A stretch of DNA of 64,000 nt from Geminocystis herdmanii PCC 6308 (GTDB taxonomy: Bacteria > Cyanobacteriota > Cyanobacteriia > Cyanobacteriales > Cyanobacteriaceae): the NCBI RefSeq assembly GCF_000332235.1, contig NZ_CM001775.1:3438804-3502803 (forward strand), written 5' to 3'. The notes below the pieces were generated by a model, which saw nothing but the letters and a program-made list of their open reading frames with translations, did not search any database and was not told the origin of the DNA. Of this stretch, positions 1-9,079 are shown one piece after another (the stretch's first letter is position 1; each line of letters starts with the position of its first letter). Position numbers and translations under genes: made by a program.

Positions 1-349
1 ATATTTTCCTACAGGATAATTGTTTCTATTTTTTGATCGTTGATTCGGAGTTTGACAAAAGAGGGATATATACTTCTGGAAAAAAGAAGTCTAAAAAATG
101 ATTGAAGTAATCCCCGATCGCCTCCTTCCAAGGTTCATCATAATTAGCGTTTATTTCTGTCATCAATTAATTAATTGTCAGATTTATTCAAGTATTGTAT
201 CTAAGAACGATCATATTCTTGAGGATGTTGGGTTACACTTCGTTAACCCAACCTACAGTTTGATAGGTTTCGATCGATTTTGGAGAAGTTCGATCGTCGG
301 GATAAAATTATATTTTATTAGTTGCTTTAGCTATTAGCATAGGCAACTG
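1..349. other. Intergenic region upstream of the window's first gene end
   Basis: No gene is supported here. The only open frame is AT-rich with no recognisable protein character. A perfect palindrome (GTTGGGTTA at 227-235, TAACCCAAC at 244-252) can form a 9-bp hairpin and belongs to the dispersed palindromes common in cyanobacterial spacers. It lies beyond the ctpA 3' end and may act as a terminator for a gene outside the window. Confidence 0.5.
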
Positions 350-1564
350 TTAATTCTTCATTGTTAAATAAGCCAGGGCGCTTTGATATTGCAAATCTTT
401 TTCTGTGCCAATTTCAAAGTAACTAATCGGTTCTTGGGTTACAATACGATCGGGGGTAATGCCTAATTTATTTATATCCTTATGACTAGGAGTCTCATAT
501 TTGGCTACAGTAACGGCAATTCCTGCGCCTGCGGGTAACTCAAAGAGGGATTGAATTAAGCCTTTGCCGAAGGTTTTTTCTCCCATTAAAACTCCTCGAT
601 GGTTATCTTGTAATGCTCCTGCAAGAATTTCACTGGCACTTGCTGAACCTTGATTCACTAATACTACTAATGGTTTATCAGTAATGGCATCTCCGTCAGC
701 GTCATAACTACCTAAAATTCCTTGACGATTGACAGTATAAACGATCGTACTAGGCTCAAGCCACAAACGAGCGATGTCAATTCCAGCTTGTAGTAATCCC
801 CCCGGATTGTTTCTCAAATCGAGGATATAACCCTTTACTCCTTTTTTTTCTAAATCAACTATAGCATGGGCTAAATCTTGGGTGGCATTGGCACTAAATT
901 GATTTAAGCGTACATAACCGATAGGATACCTAGGATTAGACTTATCTAAGTTATAGTTTACCGAACTTAGGGAAAGTCGATCGCGCGTTAATTCATAGGT
1001 TTTAAGGTTATCCTTGTCTTTCGGTTTAATTTCAAGAATTACATTTGTACCAATTTCTCCCCTAATTTTATTCGCTGCTTCGTCAAGGGTTAAAGTGTGA
1101 GTATCAATACCATCAATGGTTATAATTTGATCTCTTGGTTGAATACCAGCTAATTCCGCCGGAGAACTAGGTAAAGGTGTTACAACTTCTAATTGATTAT
1201 TTTCTGGGTTAATGCTTATCTGTAAACCGATACCAGATAATTCTCCAGAGGTAGTAATTTGTAAATTGTGATAATTTTCTGGGGGTAATAAACGGGTATA
1301 GGGATCATCTAAAAGCGCTAACATTTCCCTTATGGCATTATAGGTTTCTTCTCGATCGTGTAAGGGTTTTTTAAGAAATTCTTGTCTAACTTGCCACCAA
1401 TTTTGATGATTAAAAGAGTCATCTACATAAGCCTCATTTACCAAGCGCCACGACTGCAATAAAATTTTTTCTTCTTCTGTATAAGCGTTAGCTTGGGGAA
1501 TATATAGGAAATTAATACAAAAAATAAGTAGAATGATAACGATATTTACACAGATTTTTTTCAT
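350..1564 (-). CDS. ctpA: Carboxyl-terminal processing protease CtpA
   Basis: This S41-family serine protease removes the C-terminal extension of the photosystem II D1 precursor in the thylakoid lumen, letting the manganese cluster assemble. The 404-residue product has a signal peptide (hydrophobic residues 5-22, likely cleavage near 27), a PDZ domain around 100-185 and the S41 catalytic domain after it. The catalytic pair is visible as Ser309 in GSASASEI and Lys334 in FGKG, 25 residues apart as in algal D1 protease. The sequence closely resembles Synechocystis CtpA as I recall it (shared RLVN-YxD and ELSGIGLQI blocks), rather than CtpB or CtpC. It is followed downstream in the genome by no co-directional gene in this window; a RodZ-like gene lies just upstream on the same strand. 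Confidence 0.93.
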   Translation of the reverse strand: MKKICVNIVIILLIFCINFLYIPQANAYTEEEKILLQSWRLVNEAYVDDSFNHQNWWQVRQEFLKKPLHDREETYNAIREMLALLDDPYTRLLPPENYHNLQITTSGELSGIGLQISINPENNQLEVVTPLPSSPAELAGIQPRDQIITIDGIDTHTLTLDEAANKIRGEIGTNVILEIKPKDKDNLKTYELTRDRLSLSSVNYNLDKSNPRYPIGYVRLNQFSANATQDLAHAIVDLEKKGVKGYILDLRNNPGGLLQAGIDIARLWLEPSTIVYTVNRQGILGSYDADGDAITDKPLVVLVNQGSASASEILAGALQDNHRGVLMGEKTFGKGLIQSLFELPAGAGIAVTVAKYETPSHKDINKLGITPDRIVTQEPISYFEIGTEKDLQYQSALAYLTMKN

Positions 1565-1597
1565 AGGGATAATTAAATTTATAAATAATAAGTATAA

Positions 1598-2422
1598 TTA
1601 TAAACGAGTTGGCATTTCAAAAGTATTTTCTTGTACTTGTCCCACCTTACCAAACTCTTGAGGTTTTTCACCATTCACACTCACCATTAAACCTCCGGCA
1701 TTTCCTGCGCGAATAGTCACTTTTTGTTTGGCTACCCACTGTTTTTCTGTGCCTTTGGTAAGGATACCCTCAAAAGTCGGTTTACCATCAACGGAAATTC
1801 TCACCCAACAATCATCTTTTAAGGCGACTTTAACCGTTAATTCTGTGGGAGTGGGAGGCTTTTCTTCTTTTTTTTCCACAATAGAAATAGCTTCGGGATT
1901 CGTATTAACGGGAGGGGAAGGAATGGGAGGATTTGTCTTTGTTTCTATGACTTGTTTTTGGGGTATTTTAGTTTGAGTAAAAAGGGATGATTCTAAGATT
2001 GTACTTAAACTTTTAATGGAAAAAAACAAGAGTAAAAAATAAAATATATATAAATGTTGTGGTTTAATATTTAGTCTAAAGTTAAATTTTAATCCTTGAA
2101 AAATATACTTTTTAGTCTTTACTTTTGGCATTAATTCTAAAGGAAATTTCTCAGTTAATTCTTCTCCATTTAATTGAAGATAATTAGCGTATTTTTTGAT
2201 TAATTGTATTGTAAAAACTGGTTCAGGTAAATGGGATAAATCACCATTTTCAATGGCTTTTAAGATACTAATGGGAATGTGTAAGTTATTGGATATAACT
2301 GCTCGATCGAACTCTAATTCTAAACGTTTTTCTGTTATTATAGTTGCGATATTATCTAATTGTTCTTGCCTTATTTCGTCATAATTGATAATTTCTATAG
2401 CTGGTTTTTTTAAAAAATTCAT
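1598..2422 (-). CDS. RodZ-like helix-turn-helix/DUF4115 membrane protein
   Basis: The 274-residue protein has the RodZ layout: a cytoplasmic helix-turn-helix domain (about 17-90, HTH_25 type), one transmembrane segment (about 122-142), a proline-rich linker (about 160-190) and a C-terminal DUF4115 beta domain (about 193-274, with VKVALKDDCWVRISVDGK and the G-V-V-G-E motifs). RodZ proteins link MreB to the cell-wall machinery; whether this one does so is inferred from architecture only. It is transcribed toward ctpA with a 33-bp gap, so the two may be cotranscribed. Confidence 0.75.
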   Translation of the reverse strand: MNFLKKPAIEIINYDEIRQEQLDNIATIITEKRLELEFDRAVISNNLHIPISILKAIENGDLSHLPEPVFTIQLIKKYANYLQLNGEELTEKFPLELMPKVKTKKYIFQGLKFNFRLNIKPQHLYIFYFLLLFFSIKSLSTILESSLFTQTKIPQKQVIETKTNPPIPSPPVNTNPEAISIVEKKEEKPPTPTELTVKVALKDDCWVRISVDGKPTFEGILTKGTEKQWVAKQKVTIRAGNAGGLMVSVNGEKPQEFGKVGQVQENTFEMPTRL

Positions 2423-2501
2423 AATTAATATTGTCCCTATTTAACTATTAAAATAAAAAATAAATTTAAAAATAATCATTAAAGTATAGTAATATTTTTT
2501 T

Positions 2502-2537
2502 CACGCAAAGACGCAAAGACGCAAAGAAGACGCAAAA
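2502..2537. repeat. Short tandem repeat, ACGCAAAG unit
   Basis: About four imperfect copies of an 8-base unit (cacgcaaag-acgcaaag-acgcaaag-aagacgcaaaa) in the spacer between the RodZ-like gene and the pseudouridine synthase gene. It is one of several 7-8 base tandem arrays in the window spacers. Confidence 0.8.
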
Positions 2538-2599
2538 ATTAAATTCTTTTTAGGAATAAATCAATCAATCTTCTCTCTTTCCTCGTCTTCCCTTTCAGC

Positions 2600-3355
2600 T
2601 TATCTCCTCAAATCCTCTATCATGACTTTTTCAGTTTGTTTCAACATTGTAATTTCTTCTTTTGTCAAATGACGATATTTTCCGTAAGGTAATGAACCAA
2701 CTTTGAGAAATCCGATGGCTTTTCGATGTAAACTAATCACAGGATAACCAAAAAACTCCCCTATATTGCGAATTTGACGATTACGCCCCTCTTGAAGTAC
2801 TATCTCCATTTTAGTTTGATTATTATGTCTTTGAGTCACGGTTATTTCCGCAGGAAGGGTTTGTTTTCCTTCCCACATAAATCCTTCTGACCATTGTTGT
2901 ACAATTTTATTGGTAATATTACCTTTTACTGTGACAATGTAGGTTTTTTCTAAGTGGTAACGGGGATGAGTTAAATTCAGAGTCAATTCTCCATCATTAG
3001 TTAATAATAACGCCCCCGTAGAATTTCGATCGAGCCTCCCTACCGGATGTAACCCCCTCCCTGATTTTAACTGAGAAGGTAATAAATCCATCACTGTTTT
3101 TCTGCCTTCAGGATCATCACAAGTACAAATGTAATCTTTAGGCTTATTCAGTAAAATATAGACTAACGAAGGGCGAAAATTCTTATTTAAAACTTTACCA
3201 TCAATTTCGATCGTATCTTTTAAAGGATTCGCCTTATCTCCCAACTGGATATTTTCCCCATTAACTTTAATTCTCCCTTGAGAAATCATTGTTTCAGCCT
3301 CTCTGCGAGAAGCGATACCCCATTCTCTTAAAATTTTTTGTACTCTTTCCGTCAT
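2600..3355 (-). CDS. RsuA/RluB-family rRNA pseudouridine synthase
   Basis: The enzyme isomerises a uridine in rRNA to pseudouridine. The 251-residue protein has an N-terminal S4 RNA-binding domain (about 3-60, RVQKILREWGIASRREAE) followed by the catalytic domain. The catalytic aspartate is Asp109 in GRLDRNSTG, and the family motifs LLLTNDG and EGRNRQIR are both present. The length fits RluB/RsuA. RluB (23S, U2605 region) is the more usual cyanobacterial annotation, but sequence alone does not fix the target nucleotide. It is a single gene, divergent from the DUF2993 gene on the other side. Confidence 0.88.
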   Translation of the reverse strand: MTERVQKILREWGIASRREAETMISQGRIKVNGENIQLGDKANPLKDTIEIDGKVLNKNFRPSLVYILLNKPKDYICTCDDPEGRKTVMDLLPSQLKSGRGLHPVGRLDRNSTGALLLTNDGELTLNLTHPRYHLEKTYIVTVKGNITNKIVQQWSEGFMWEGKQTLPAEITVTQRHNNQTKMEIVLQEGRNRQIRNIGEFFGYPVISLHRKAIGFLKVGSLPYGKYRHLTKEEITMLKQTEKVMIEDLRR

Positions 3356-3507
3356 AAATATTTTTGATTCTCTTACTTTAAATATGATAAATTATTTCTT
3401 GAAAAGATGTTCAGTATTAAGGGAAATTGAAAATATAACTAATTCTCTATTCAAGTCTATATTGTAATAATTTTATTCTTTTTATTTAAAATCAATTTTT
3501 AAAATTC

Positions 3508-4227
3508 ATGGCAATTAAAAATAAATCAGAAATTATCAGTCATATCCTAACTCCAGCGATTAAATTTTGGTTGCGTAGCCAATTAGAAACCGTAGAAGAT
3601 TTAACCATGGAAATTCATGCAGGAGATAAGCAAATTTTGACAGGAAAAATTAATCAAGTATCCCTCGAAACCACTAAAGCTATTTATCAGGGTATTCATG
3701 TTAGTAAAGCCTCCGTTAATACTGAAAATATTGCCGTTAATTTAGGAGGAATATTAAGGGGAAAACCCTTAAAACTTTTACAGCCAATTTTCGTTAAGGG
3801 AGAGGTAATTTTATCTGACAATGACTTACAAACTTCTCTCGAATCTACTCTTTTACATCAGGGATTAATTGATTTAGTTTCTTTACTTTTAAACCATCAA
3901 CAAATACCAGACTACGAAAAAATTTTAGCTCAATATAACTTTTTTTGGCATAATATCACCCTTAAAGATGATAAGTTTATTTTAACCGCCGTTTTAACTA
4001 ATTCGATCGAACAAAAATTTAACCTCACCATTACTTCTAACTTAACATTAAAGGACGATCGAACCCTTCTTTTCAACCCCATAGAAATTATTGGCATTCC
4101 CACCATAGAAAACATTATTATTAATAACTTTGAAGTGGATTTAGGTAACGATGTCGCCTTAGAAAAATTAATTGTAACCTCTCAAAATTTATCCTGTATC
4201 GGTAAATTGAAAGTTGTTAGTGAATAA
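3508..4227 (+). CDS. DUF2993 (LmeA-like) protein
   Basis: The 239-residue protein matches the DUF2993 family: an N-terminal amphipathic segment, then repeated beta strands (KASVNTENIAVNLG, LKLLQPIFVKGEVILSDNDLQ). The family is related to lipid-binding tubular (SMP/BPI-like) folds, and LmeA works in mycobacterial envelope lipid synthesis; the cyanobacterial role is unknown. No catalytic motif and no clear signal peptide are seen. It stands alone between the pseudouridine synthase and psaI. Confidence 0.65.
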   Translation: MAIKNKSEIISHILTPAIKFWLRSQLETVEDLTMEIHAGDKQILTGKINQVSLETTKAIYQGIHVSKASVNTENIAVNLGGILRGKPLKLLQPIFVKGEVILSDNDLQTSLESTLLHQGLIDLVSLLLNHQQIPDYEKILAQYNFFWHNITLKDDKFILTAVLTNSIEQKFNLTITSNLTLKDDRTLLFNPIEIIGIPTIENIIINNFEVDLGNDVALEKLIVTSQNLSCIGKLKVVSE

Positions 4228-4302
4228 AAACTTTACTATACAGTATTTTTTTACTTATCAATAAACCCTCTCTCACCCTAGTCAGTAAACTTGGATGTGT
4301 TT

Positions 4303-4342
4303 CACCTAAAACCTAAAACCTAAAACCTAACACCTAACACAT
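4303..4342. repeat. Short tandem repeat, CCTAAAA unit
   Basis: About five copies of a 7-base unit (CCTAAAA drifting to CCTAACA) between the DUF2993 gene and psaI. It shows no coding sense and is a short tandemly repeated repetitive sequence of the kind typical of cyanobacteria. Confidence 0.8.
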
Positions 4343-4383
4343 CTCCTCATCAGAAGCGTTTTTCAGCAACCCCTAATCAAGGA

Positions 4384-4500
4384 TTACGCTTCACTTTCAA
4401 TTTGTAAAAATAATAATCCCATGACTACCGCAGGCATAACTAAACCAACGGCAGGTACTAAAATACTAGGTAAAAAAGCGGCTGCAAAATCTCCAATCAT
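4384..4500 (-). CDS. psaI: Photosystem I reaction centre subunit VIII (PsaI)
   Basis: A 38-residue single-pass membrane protein reading [12 protein letters not shown], then [20 protein letters not shown] and ending ESEA. The [27 protein letters not shown] pattern is the hallmark of PsaI, which sits next to PsaL at the trimer interface of photosystem I. It is short and easily missed. It is divergent from psaL, with 183 bp between the two start codons, so both promoters should lie in 4501-4683. A GGAAC sequence lies upstream of the ATG as a possible ribosome binding site. Confidence 0.9.
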   Translation of the reverse strand: MIGDFAAAFLPSILVPAVGLVMPAVVMGLLFLQIESEA

Positions 4501-4683
4501 GATTGATATGTTCCTATTTTAAAAAATAAAATTAACTTAAAAGGATAATACTGTGAAGTTAGACCAAAAAGGATCAAATATAAAGATTCTTAACAAAAAA
4601 TCATCATTCACCCTCGATCGAGTTAAAGTAACCTAAAAATAGTTCAATTTTGATAAAAACTTTAAGGAGATTACATAAAAGCA

Positions 4684-5175
4684 ATGAGTATTGACGTAGT
4701 TAATTGCGGTAACGATCCTCAAGTAGGAAATTTGTCCACACCTGTAAATGGATCAGCTTTTACCAAAGCCTTTATTAATGCCCTTCCTGCTTACCGTCAA
4801 GGTTTATCCGCTAATCGTCGTGGATTAGAAGTCGGCATGGCGCATGGTTACTTATTATACGGTCCTTTTGCCGTATTAGGACCTCTCCGTTTAACCGATT
4901 ATGGACCTACTGCTGGTTTATTGGCTACTATTGGTTTAGTATCCATCCTCACCATTTGTTTATCTATCTATGGTGCGGTAGGAGTAAGTAAGCCTACTGA
5001 AACTTTAACAACTCCTAATGTACCTATGGATTTAGCTACCAAAGAGGGTTGGAGTGAATTTGCAGGTGGTTTCTTATTAGGCGCTTGTGGCGGTGCATTT
5101 TTTGCATTCTTTTTATGTGAAACTCCCCACTTAAAACCCTTAATTGAAGTTGCTAGTGGTATTTGGTCATCATAA
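4684..5175 (+). CDS. psaL: Photosystem I reaction centre subunit XI (PsaL)
   Basis: PsaL is the membrane subunit that connects monomers in the cyanobacterial photosystem I trimer. The 163-residue product shows the family signatures: GNLSTPVN near the N-terminus, LPAYRxGLSxxRRGLEVGMAHGY with chlorophyll-ligating histidine, GPFxxLGPLR, and a hydrophobic C-terminal half with about three transmembrane helices. The start is preceded by AAGGAG at 4664-4669. A hairpin plus T-run follows directly after the stop codon. Confidence 0.96.
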   Translation: MSIDVVNCGNDPQVGNLSTPVNGSAFTKAFINALPAYRQGLSANRRGLEVGMAHGYLLYGPFAVLGPLRLTDYGPTAGLLATIGLVSILTICLSIYGAVGVSKPTETLTTPNVPMDLATKEGWSEFAGGFLLGACGGAFFAFFLCETPHLKPLIEVASGIWSS

Positions 5176-5200
5176 TCATAAACCATTATTAATATAGTAG

Positions 5201-5226
5201 GGTGGGCATTGCCCACCTTTTTTATT
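5201..5226 (+). terminator. Terminator hairpin after psaL
   Basis: GGTGGGCATTGCCCACC forms a 7-8 bp GC-rich stem directly followed by TTTTTTATTTT, an intrinsic-terminator layout 25 bp after the psaL stop. The same 17-base palindrome recurs after glmS, after the second tubulin-like gene and before the TerB-like gene, so it is also a dispersed repeat. Confidence 0.75.
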
Positions 5227-5278
5227 TTATGACATAAAGTATTAAACTCATATCTTACATCTACCCAAAACTTGTAAG

Positions 5279-5392
5279 AGAAAGTAAAAAAATAAGAAGT
5301 AATAAGTAAGGAGTAAGAAGTTAGAAGTAAGGAGTAAGCAGTAAGGAGTAAGAAGTAACGAGTAATGAGTTAGAAGTAAAAAGATATACTTG
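5279..5392. repeat. Degenerate 7-base tandem array (AGTAAGG type)
   Basis: A run of about fourteen drifting copies of AGTAAGG/AGTAAGA in the spacer between psaL and the hybrid kinase gene. Any open frame through it is low-complexity and not credible as a protein. Confidence 0.75.
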
Positions 5393-5465
5393 TGAAGGTC
5401 ATAATTTGATGTTATAAAAAAACTATTCCCCATTCCCCACTTCCCATTCCTTACTTCCATCAATA

Positions 5466-8189
5466 TCAAATTATTTCCTTGCTGAGGATATTTTCAATTA
5501 AATCAGTAATTCGATCGAACTCCAAAGAATTAACAATATTAGATAATCCCTCTTTTAAGTATTCTTTATCAGCAGGAATTTGTTGAATTAAACTTAAAAT
5601 TAAATCCTCATTTAATTCAATACTAGCCTGATATAATTCTTCCAACCATTCCTCAGACATAATCGCAAAATCCGATGAAATTAATTCCAGAGATTTTTTC
5701 GGAGGAGAATTATCGTTTATATCACTATAAATAAAACGAACTCCTAAATGCTGAGTTAACATAGAAAAAATCGTATCCTGACGGAAAGGTTTCCTCACAA
5801 AATCATCACATCCTGCTGATAAAATAATCGCTTTTTCCTCCTCTAAAACACTAGCAGTTACCGCCACAATCGCCGTTGCATTACCTTTCACCGTACTTTT
5901 AATTATTTTAGTAGCTTCATAACCATCTAATATCGGCATTCGCATATCCATAAAAATTAAATTTGGTTGCCATTCTTCCCATATTTCTAAGGCTTCCTTC
6001 CCATTATTTGCTTCCTTTAAAATAAATTCAAATGGAGTTAATAATTTTACTAATAATTGACGATTAATGTCTTTATCATCAACAATTAATATTTTATATC
6101 TAGGTTGATTTTTTTCAATGCCAATTACTTGAGAAACTATATTATGAGAATTTACTTCATCAGAAGAAACTGATTTAGTTTTGATAGTAAAAGAAAAAAC
6201 ACTTCCTTGATTTTCTTCACTAAAAACATCTACTTTTCCCCCCATTAAGTTAACAAACTTTTTCGTTATAGATAATCCTAATCCAGTGCCTTCATTAACT
6301 TCTTTTCCTGTTTTAGTTTGAGTAAAAGGTTCAAATAAAGTATCTAATTCTTCGACTTGAATACCTTTTCCTGTATCCCTAACTATAAACAATAATATCA
6401 AATTATTTTCATCTTCTTCAATGTTAGATATTTGCAAACATATACCACCTTCTTCTGTAAATTTAATACCATTACTAATTAAGTTTAATAAAATTTGTCT
6501 CAGTTTAGGTGCATCAGCTTCAATAAATTGTGGTATATTATCTAATTTTTCGACAATTAATTGTAATCCTTTTTTTTCGCATTTATATTTAAAAATATCT
6601 TCAATATCATCTAATAGTTGATAAAGATCAATTTTTTCTACATTTAAACTAATTTTACCTGCTTCAATCTTCGATAAATCCAAAATATTATTAATTAAAT
6701 TTAATAAATGTTCCCCACTACGATTAATAATATTAATACTATCTTGATGCTCTTGAGGTACATCTTTTGCCCTTAAAATAATTTGAGCAAATCCTAGGAT
6801 AGCATTAAGAGGAGTACGCAATTCATGACTCATATTCGCTAAAAATTCACTCTTAGCTTGATTCGCTACTTCGGCTTTCTCTTTGGCTTTAGATAATTCA
6901 TCTGTCCTCGATCGTACTTTCTCCTCTAAGTTTTGTAATAAATCCTGTATTTGTTTCGCCATACGATTAAAAGCCATGGCTAAATTACCTAACTCATCTT
7001 TTTGAGTCACAACCACAGGATTATCATAGTTACCTTCTTTGAGACGAGAGACACCTTCATTAAGTTGTAAAATTGGTTGACTGATATAGTCAGTCGTCCA
7101 TAAACCAATAAAAAAAGAGACAATCAGAGTAAGAAGCCAAATAATTACTGTTATCCTTGTATTTGCTTCAATATCCCCCATTACATCTGCTTCTGGTAAT
7201 AAAATTACCACTAACCAAGGTTTATTTAAATTACTTTCAAAGGGGAAAATTTGCACAAAATAAGGAATATTATCTAGTTTTACTTGTAAAAATTCAGAGT
7301 TTTTAATATTCTTAAAATTACCCAATTTTTGGGTAACTATTTGATAAAGTTCTCTAATTTTGGGTGATTCACTATTAATAATATTTACTCTTTTTGCTTC
7401 TTGTTTAAGTTTGTCTGCTTTAGGATTAGTGATAATAAAAGGATGTTCTAAAGAACTAGCTACAATATCTCCTGATGATTCTATAATAAAAATATCTCCA
7501 GTTTTACCTATGGATAATTCTTTTAAAAAATTACTAATTAAAGATAGTAATAAATCACTAAATAAAACTCCTTCTAATTGATTATTTTTATCATAAATTG
7601 GCACCACCGCAGAAATAGCTAAACGGGGTGTGCCTTGATAAATAAAAATATCACTCCATGTGGCTTTTCCCTCTTTAACTGCTTTTTGATACCAAGGGCG
7701 TTGTTGATTGATAAAATTAGGAATTACAGTTTTTTGTTCAAGTCTTTTACCTTGATTATCTGTGCCATAAATTCTTAAATTTAAGGGTGAAGAATCATCC
7801 ATAATATTAAACTCAATATTATCATTATCTAGCCTTTCTACCCCAATTAAATGACCTTGTTCATTCGCATAACCAATAAAACCAATAGCTCTAAAATTAT
7901 TAATTTGTTTCCATAAATATTTCTCCATTAAAGGAAAATCATTATAGTTTAACATTCCAAAACTATTATTATCTAAATTAATTTGATTAATTTGTAAAGG
8001 AGTTGATAAATAATAGCTTAATTCTTGTTCAACTTTTTCATTAATTTCTATCTGTAACTCTGTGGCTAATTTAGCTACAGCTTTAGTACTATTAGAGAAA
8101 GAAATATACCCCACTAATCCAACACTACTAATCATCGGTATAACTAATAATAGAATAATCCGAAAACGCAGAGACAAAAAAAGTAACAT
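5466..8189 (-). CDS. Hybrid sensor histidine kinase (Cache-HAMP-HisKA-HATPase-REC)
   Basis: A 907-residue membrane sensor kinase. A transmembrane helix (10-30) precedes an extracytoplasmic double-Cache-like sensor (about 40-335, with RPWYQKAVKEGKATWSD and SAVVPIYD), then a second helix (about 345-365), HAMP (366-420) and a coiled coil. His455 in MSHELRTPLN is the phosphorylated residue. The ATPase lobe has N573, DTGKG (605-609) and GTGLGLS, and a receiver domain (698-815) has phospho-acceptor Asp748 in FMDMRMP. About 90 more residues follow, helical and possibly Hpt-like, but no clear Hpt histidine motif is seen. No response regulator lies nearby. The ligand is unknown. Confidence 0.9.
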   Translation of the reverse strand: MLLFLSLRFRIILLLVIPMISSVGLVGYISFSNSTKAVAKLATELQIEINEKVEQELSYYLSTPLQINQINLDNNSFGMLNYNDFPLMEKYLWKQINNFRAIGFIGYANEQGHLIGVERLDNDNIEFNIMDDSSPLNLRIYGTDNQGKRLEQKTVIPNFINQQRPWYQKAVKEGKATWSDIFIYQGTPRLAISAVVPIYDKNNQLEGVLFSDLLLSLISNFLKELSIGKTGDIFIIESSGDIVASSLEHPFIITNPKADKLKQEAKRVNIINSESPKIRELYQIVTQKLGNFKNIKNSEFLQVKLDNIPYFVQIFPFESNLNKPWLVVILLPEADVMGDIEANTRITVIIWLLTLIVSFFIGLWTTDYISQPILQLNEGVSRLKEGNYDNPVVVTQKDELGNLAMAFNRMAKQIQDLLQNLEEKVRSRTDELSKAKEKAEVANQAKSEFLANMSHELRTPLNAILGFAQIILRAKDVPQEHQDSINIINRSGEHLLNLINNILDLSKIEAGKISLNVEKIDLYQLLDDIEDIFKYKCEKKGLQLIVEKLDNIPQFIEADAPKLRQILLNLISNGIKFTEEGGICLQISNIEEDENNLILLFIVRDTGKGIQVEELDTLFEPFTQTKTGKEVNEGTGLGLSITKKFVNLMGGKVDVFSEENQGSVFSFTIKTKSVSSDEVNSHNIVSQVIGIEKNQPRYKILIVDDKDINRQLLVKLLTPFEFILKEANNGKEALEIWEEWQPNLIFMDMRMPILDGYEATKIIKSTVKGNATAIVAVTASVLEEEKAIILSAGCDDFVRKPFRQDTIFSMLTQHLGVRFIYSDINDNSPPKKSLELISSDFAIMSEEWLEELYQASIELNEDLILSLIQQIPADKEYLKEGLSNIVNSLEFDRITDLIENILSKEII

Positions 8190-8276
8190 AATATTTTAAT
8201 AAGTTAATTACTTAATTTTAAGGCAATTTTATCTTAGAATGAAAATTATATCTTTATGCAATAAAAAATAAATTAT

Positions 8277-8888
8277 ATGAACACTGAATTAACCGATATT
8301 GATTATAAGCGTAAAATGCAGCGCCGTAAAGAAATTCAAGAGCAACGTTTAGCTAATATGACGGATGAAAAAGGCTTAATTATTGTTCATACTGGTAATG
8401 GTAAAGGTAAAACTACGGCGGGTTTAGGTATGGTAATTCGATCGTTAGGTCACGGTTACAAAGTGGCGATCGTACAATTTATCAAAGGTGCATGGCAACC
8501 GGCGGAAAAAGAAGTATTAGAAAAGTGGAAAAATCAATTAGAATTTTATGCTATGGGGGAGGGTTTTACATGGGAAACCCAAGACAGAGAAAGGGATATT
8601 TTAATGGCGAATAAGGCATGGGAAAAAGCCAAAGATTTTATCCTTAATGCTGACTATAAATTAGTATTATTAGATGAAATTAATATTGCTTTAAAATTAG
8701 ACTATTTAAACTTAGATGATGTCTTAAATACTTTAGCCGAAAAACCCGAAGATACCCATGTCATTTTAACTGGGAGAGGTGCAAAACAGGAGTTAATCGA
8801 CAGGGCTGATTTAGTAACAGAAATGAAACTGATTAAACATCCTTTTAAAGAACAAGGAATTAAGGCGCAAGCGGGAATTGAGTTTTAG
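8277..8888 (+). CDS. cobO: Cob(I)alamin adenosyltransferase (CobO/BtuR type)
   Basis: The enzyme transfers the adenosyl group of ATP to cob(I)alamin in corrinoid salvage and synthesis. The 203-residue length is standard for the CobO family. The P-loop variant GNGKGKTT at 40-47 is intact, and VQFIKGAW, LLDEIN and HVILTGRGA are the expected family blocks. It is a single gene. The 87-bp leader is too short for a cobalamin riboswitch. Confidence 0.93.
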   Translation: MNTELTDIDYKRKMQRRKEIQEQRLANMTDEKGLIIVHTGNGKGKTTAGLGMVIRSLGHGYKVAIVQFIKGAWQPAEKEVLEKWKNQLEFYAMGEGFTWETQDRERDILMANKAWEKAKDFILNADYKLVLLDEINIALKLDYLNLDDVLNTLAEKPEDTHVILTGRGAKQELIDRADLVTEMKLIKHPFKEQGIKAQAGIEF

Positions 8889-9030
8889 GAGACAGGCAGA
8901 TAGGAAGACAGGCAGATAGGAAGACAGGCAGATAGGAAGACAGGCAGATAGGAAGACAGGCAGACAGGAAGACAGGAAGACAGGAAGACAGGAAGACAGG
9001 AAGACAGGAAGACAGGCAGACAGGGAGATA
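8888..9030. repeat. Tandem repeat, AGACAGGA / AGACAGGCAGATAGGA units
   Basis: Roughly 140 bp of tandem 8-base units (AGACAGGA, AGACAGGC, AGATAGGA), first organised as 16-base doublets and then as pure 8-mers. This suggests two rounds of expansion by slippage. It begins immediately after the cobO stop. Confidence 0.9.
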
Positions 9031-9048
9031 GTTAAAATTTGTTTTTTA

Positions 9049-9079
9049 ATTCTTCATTCTTCATTCTTCATTCTTCATT
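9049..9079. repeat. Heptamer tandem repeat TTCTTCA
   Basis: Four to five perfect copies of a 7-base unit (ATTCTTC) that run into the last codons of the pabA-pabB fusion, so the 3' end of that gene is part of the array. Confidence 0.8.

Noticed and set aside
98-337. 79-codon open frame at the window start
   Set aside because: No ribosome binding site or protein-like composition, and it runs through a palindromic repeat; not supported as a gene.
8190-8276. Cobalamin riboswitch before cobO
   Set aside because: Only 87 bp between divergent genes and no B12-box-like sequence.
8888-9030. CRISPR array
   Set aside because: Units are only 8-16 bases, contiguous and without spacers; this is a simple tandem repeat. 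No CRISPR array is seen anywhere in the window.
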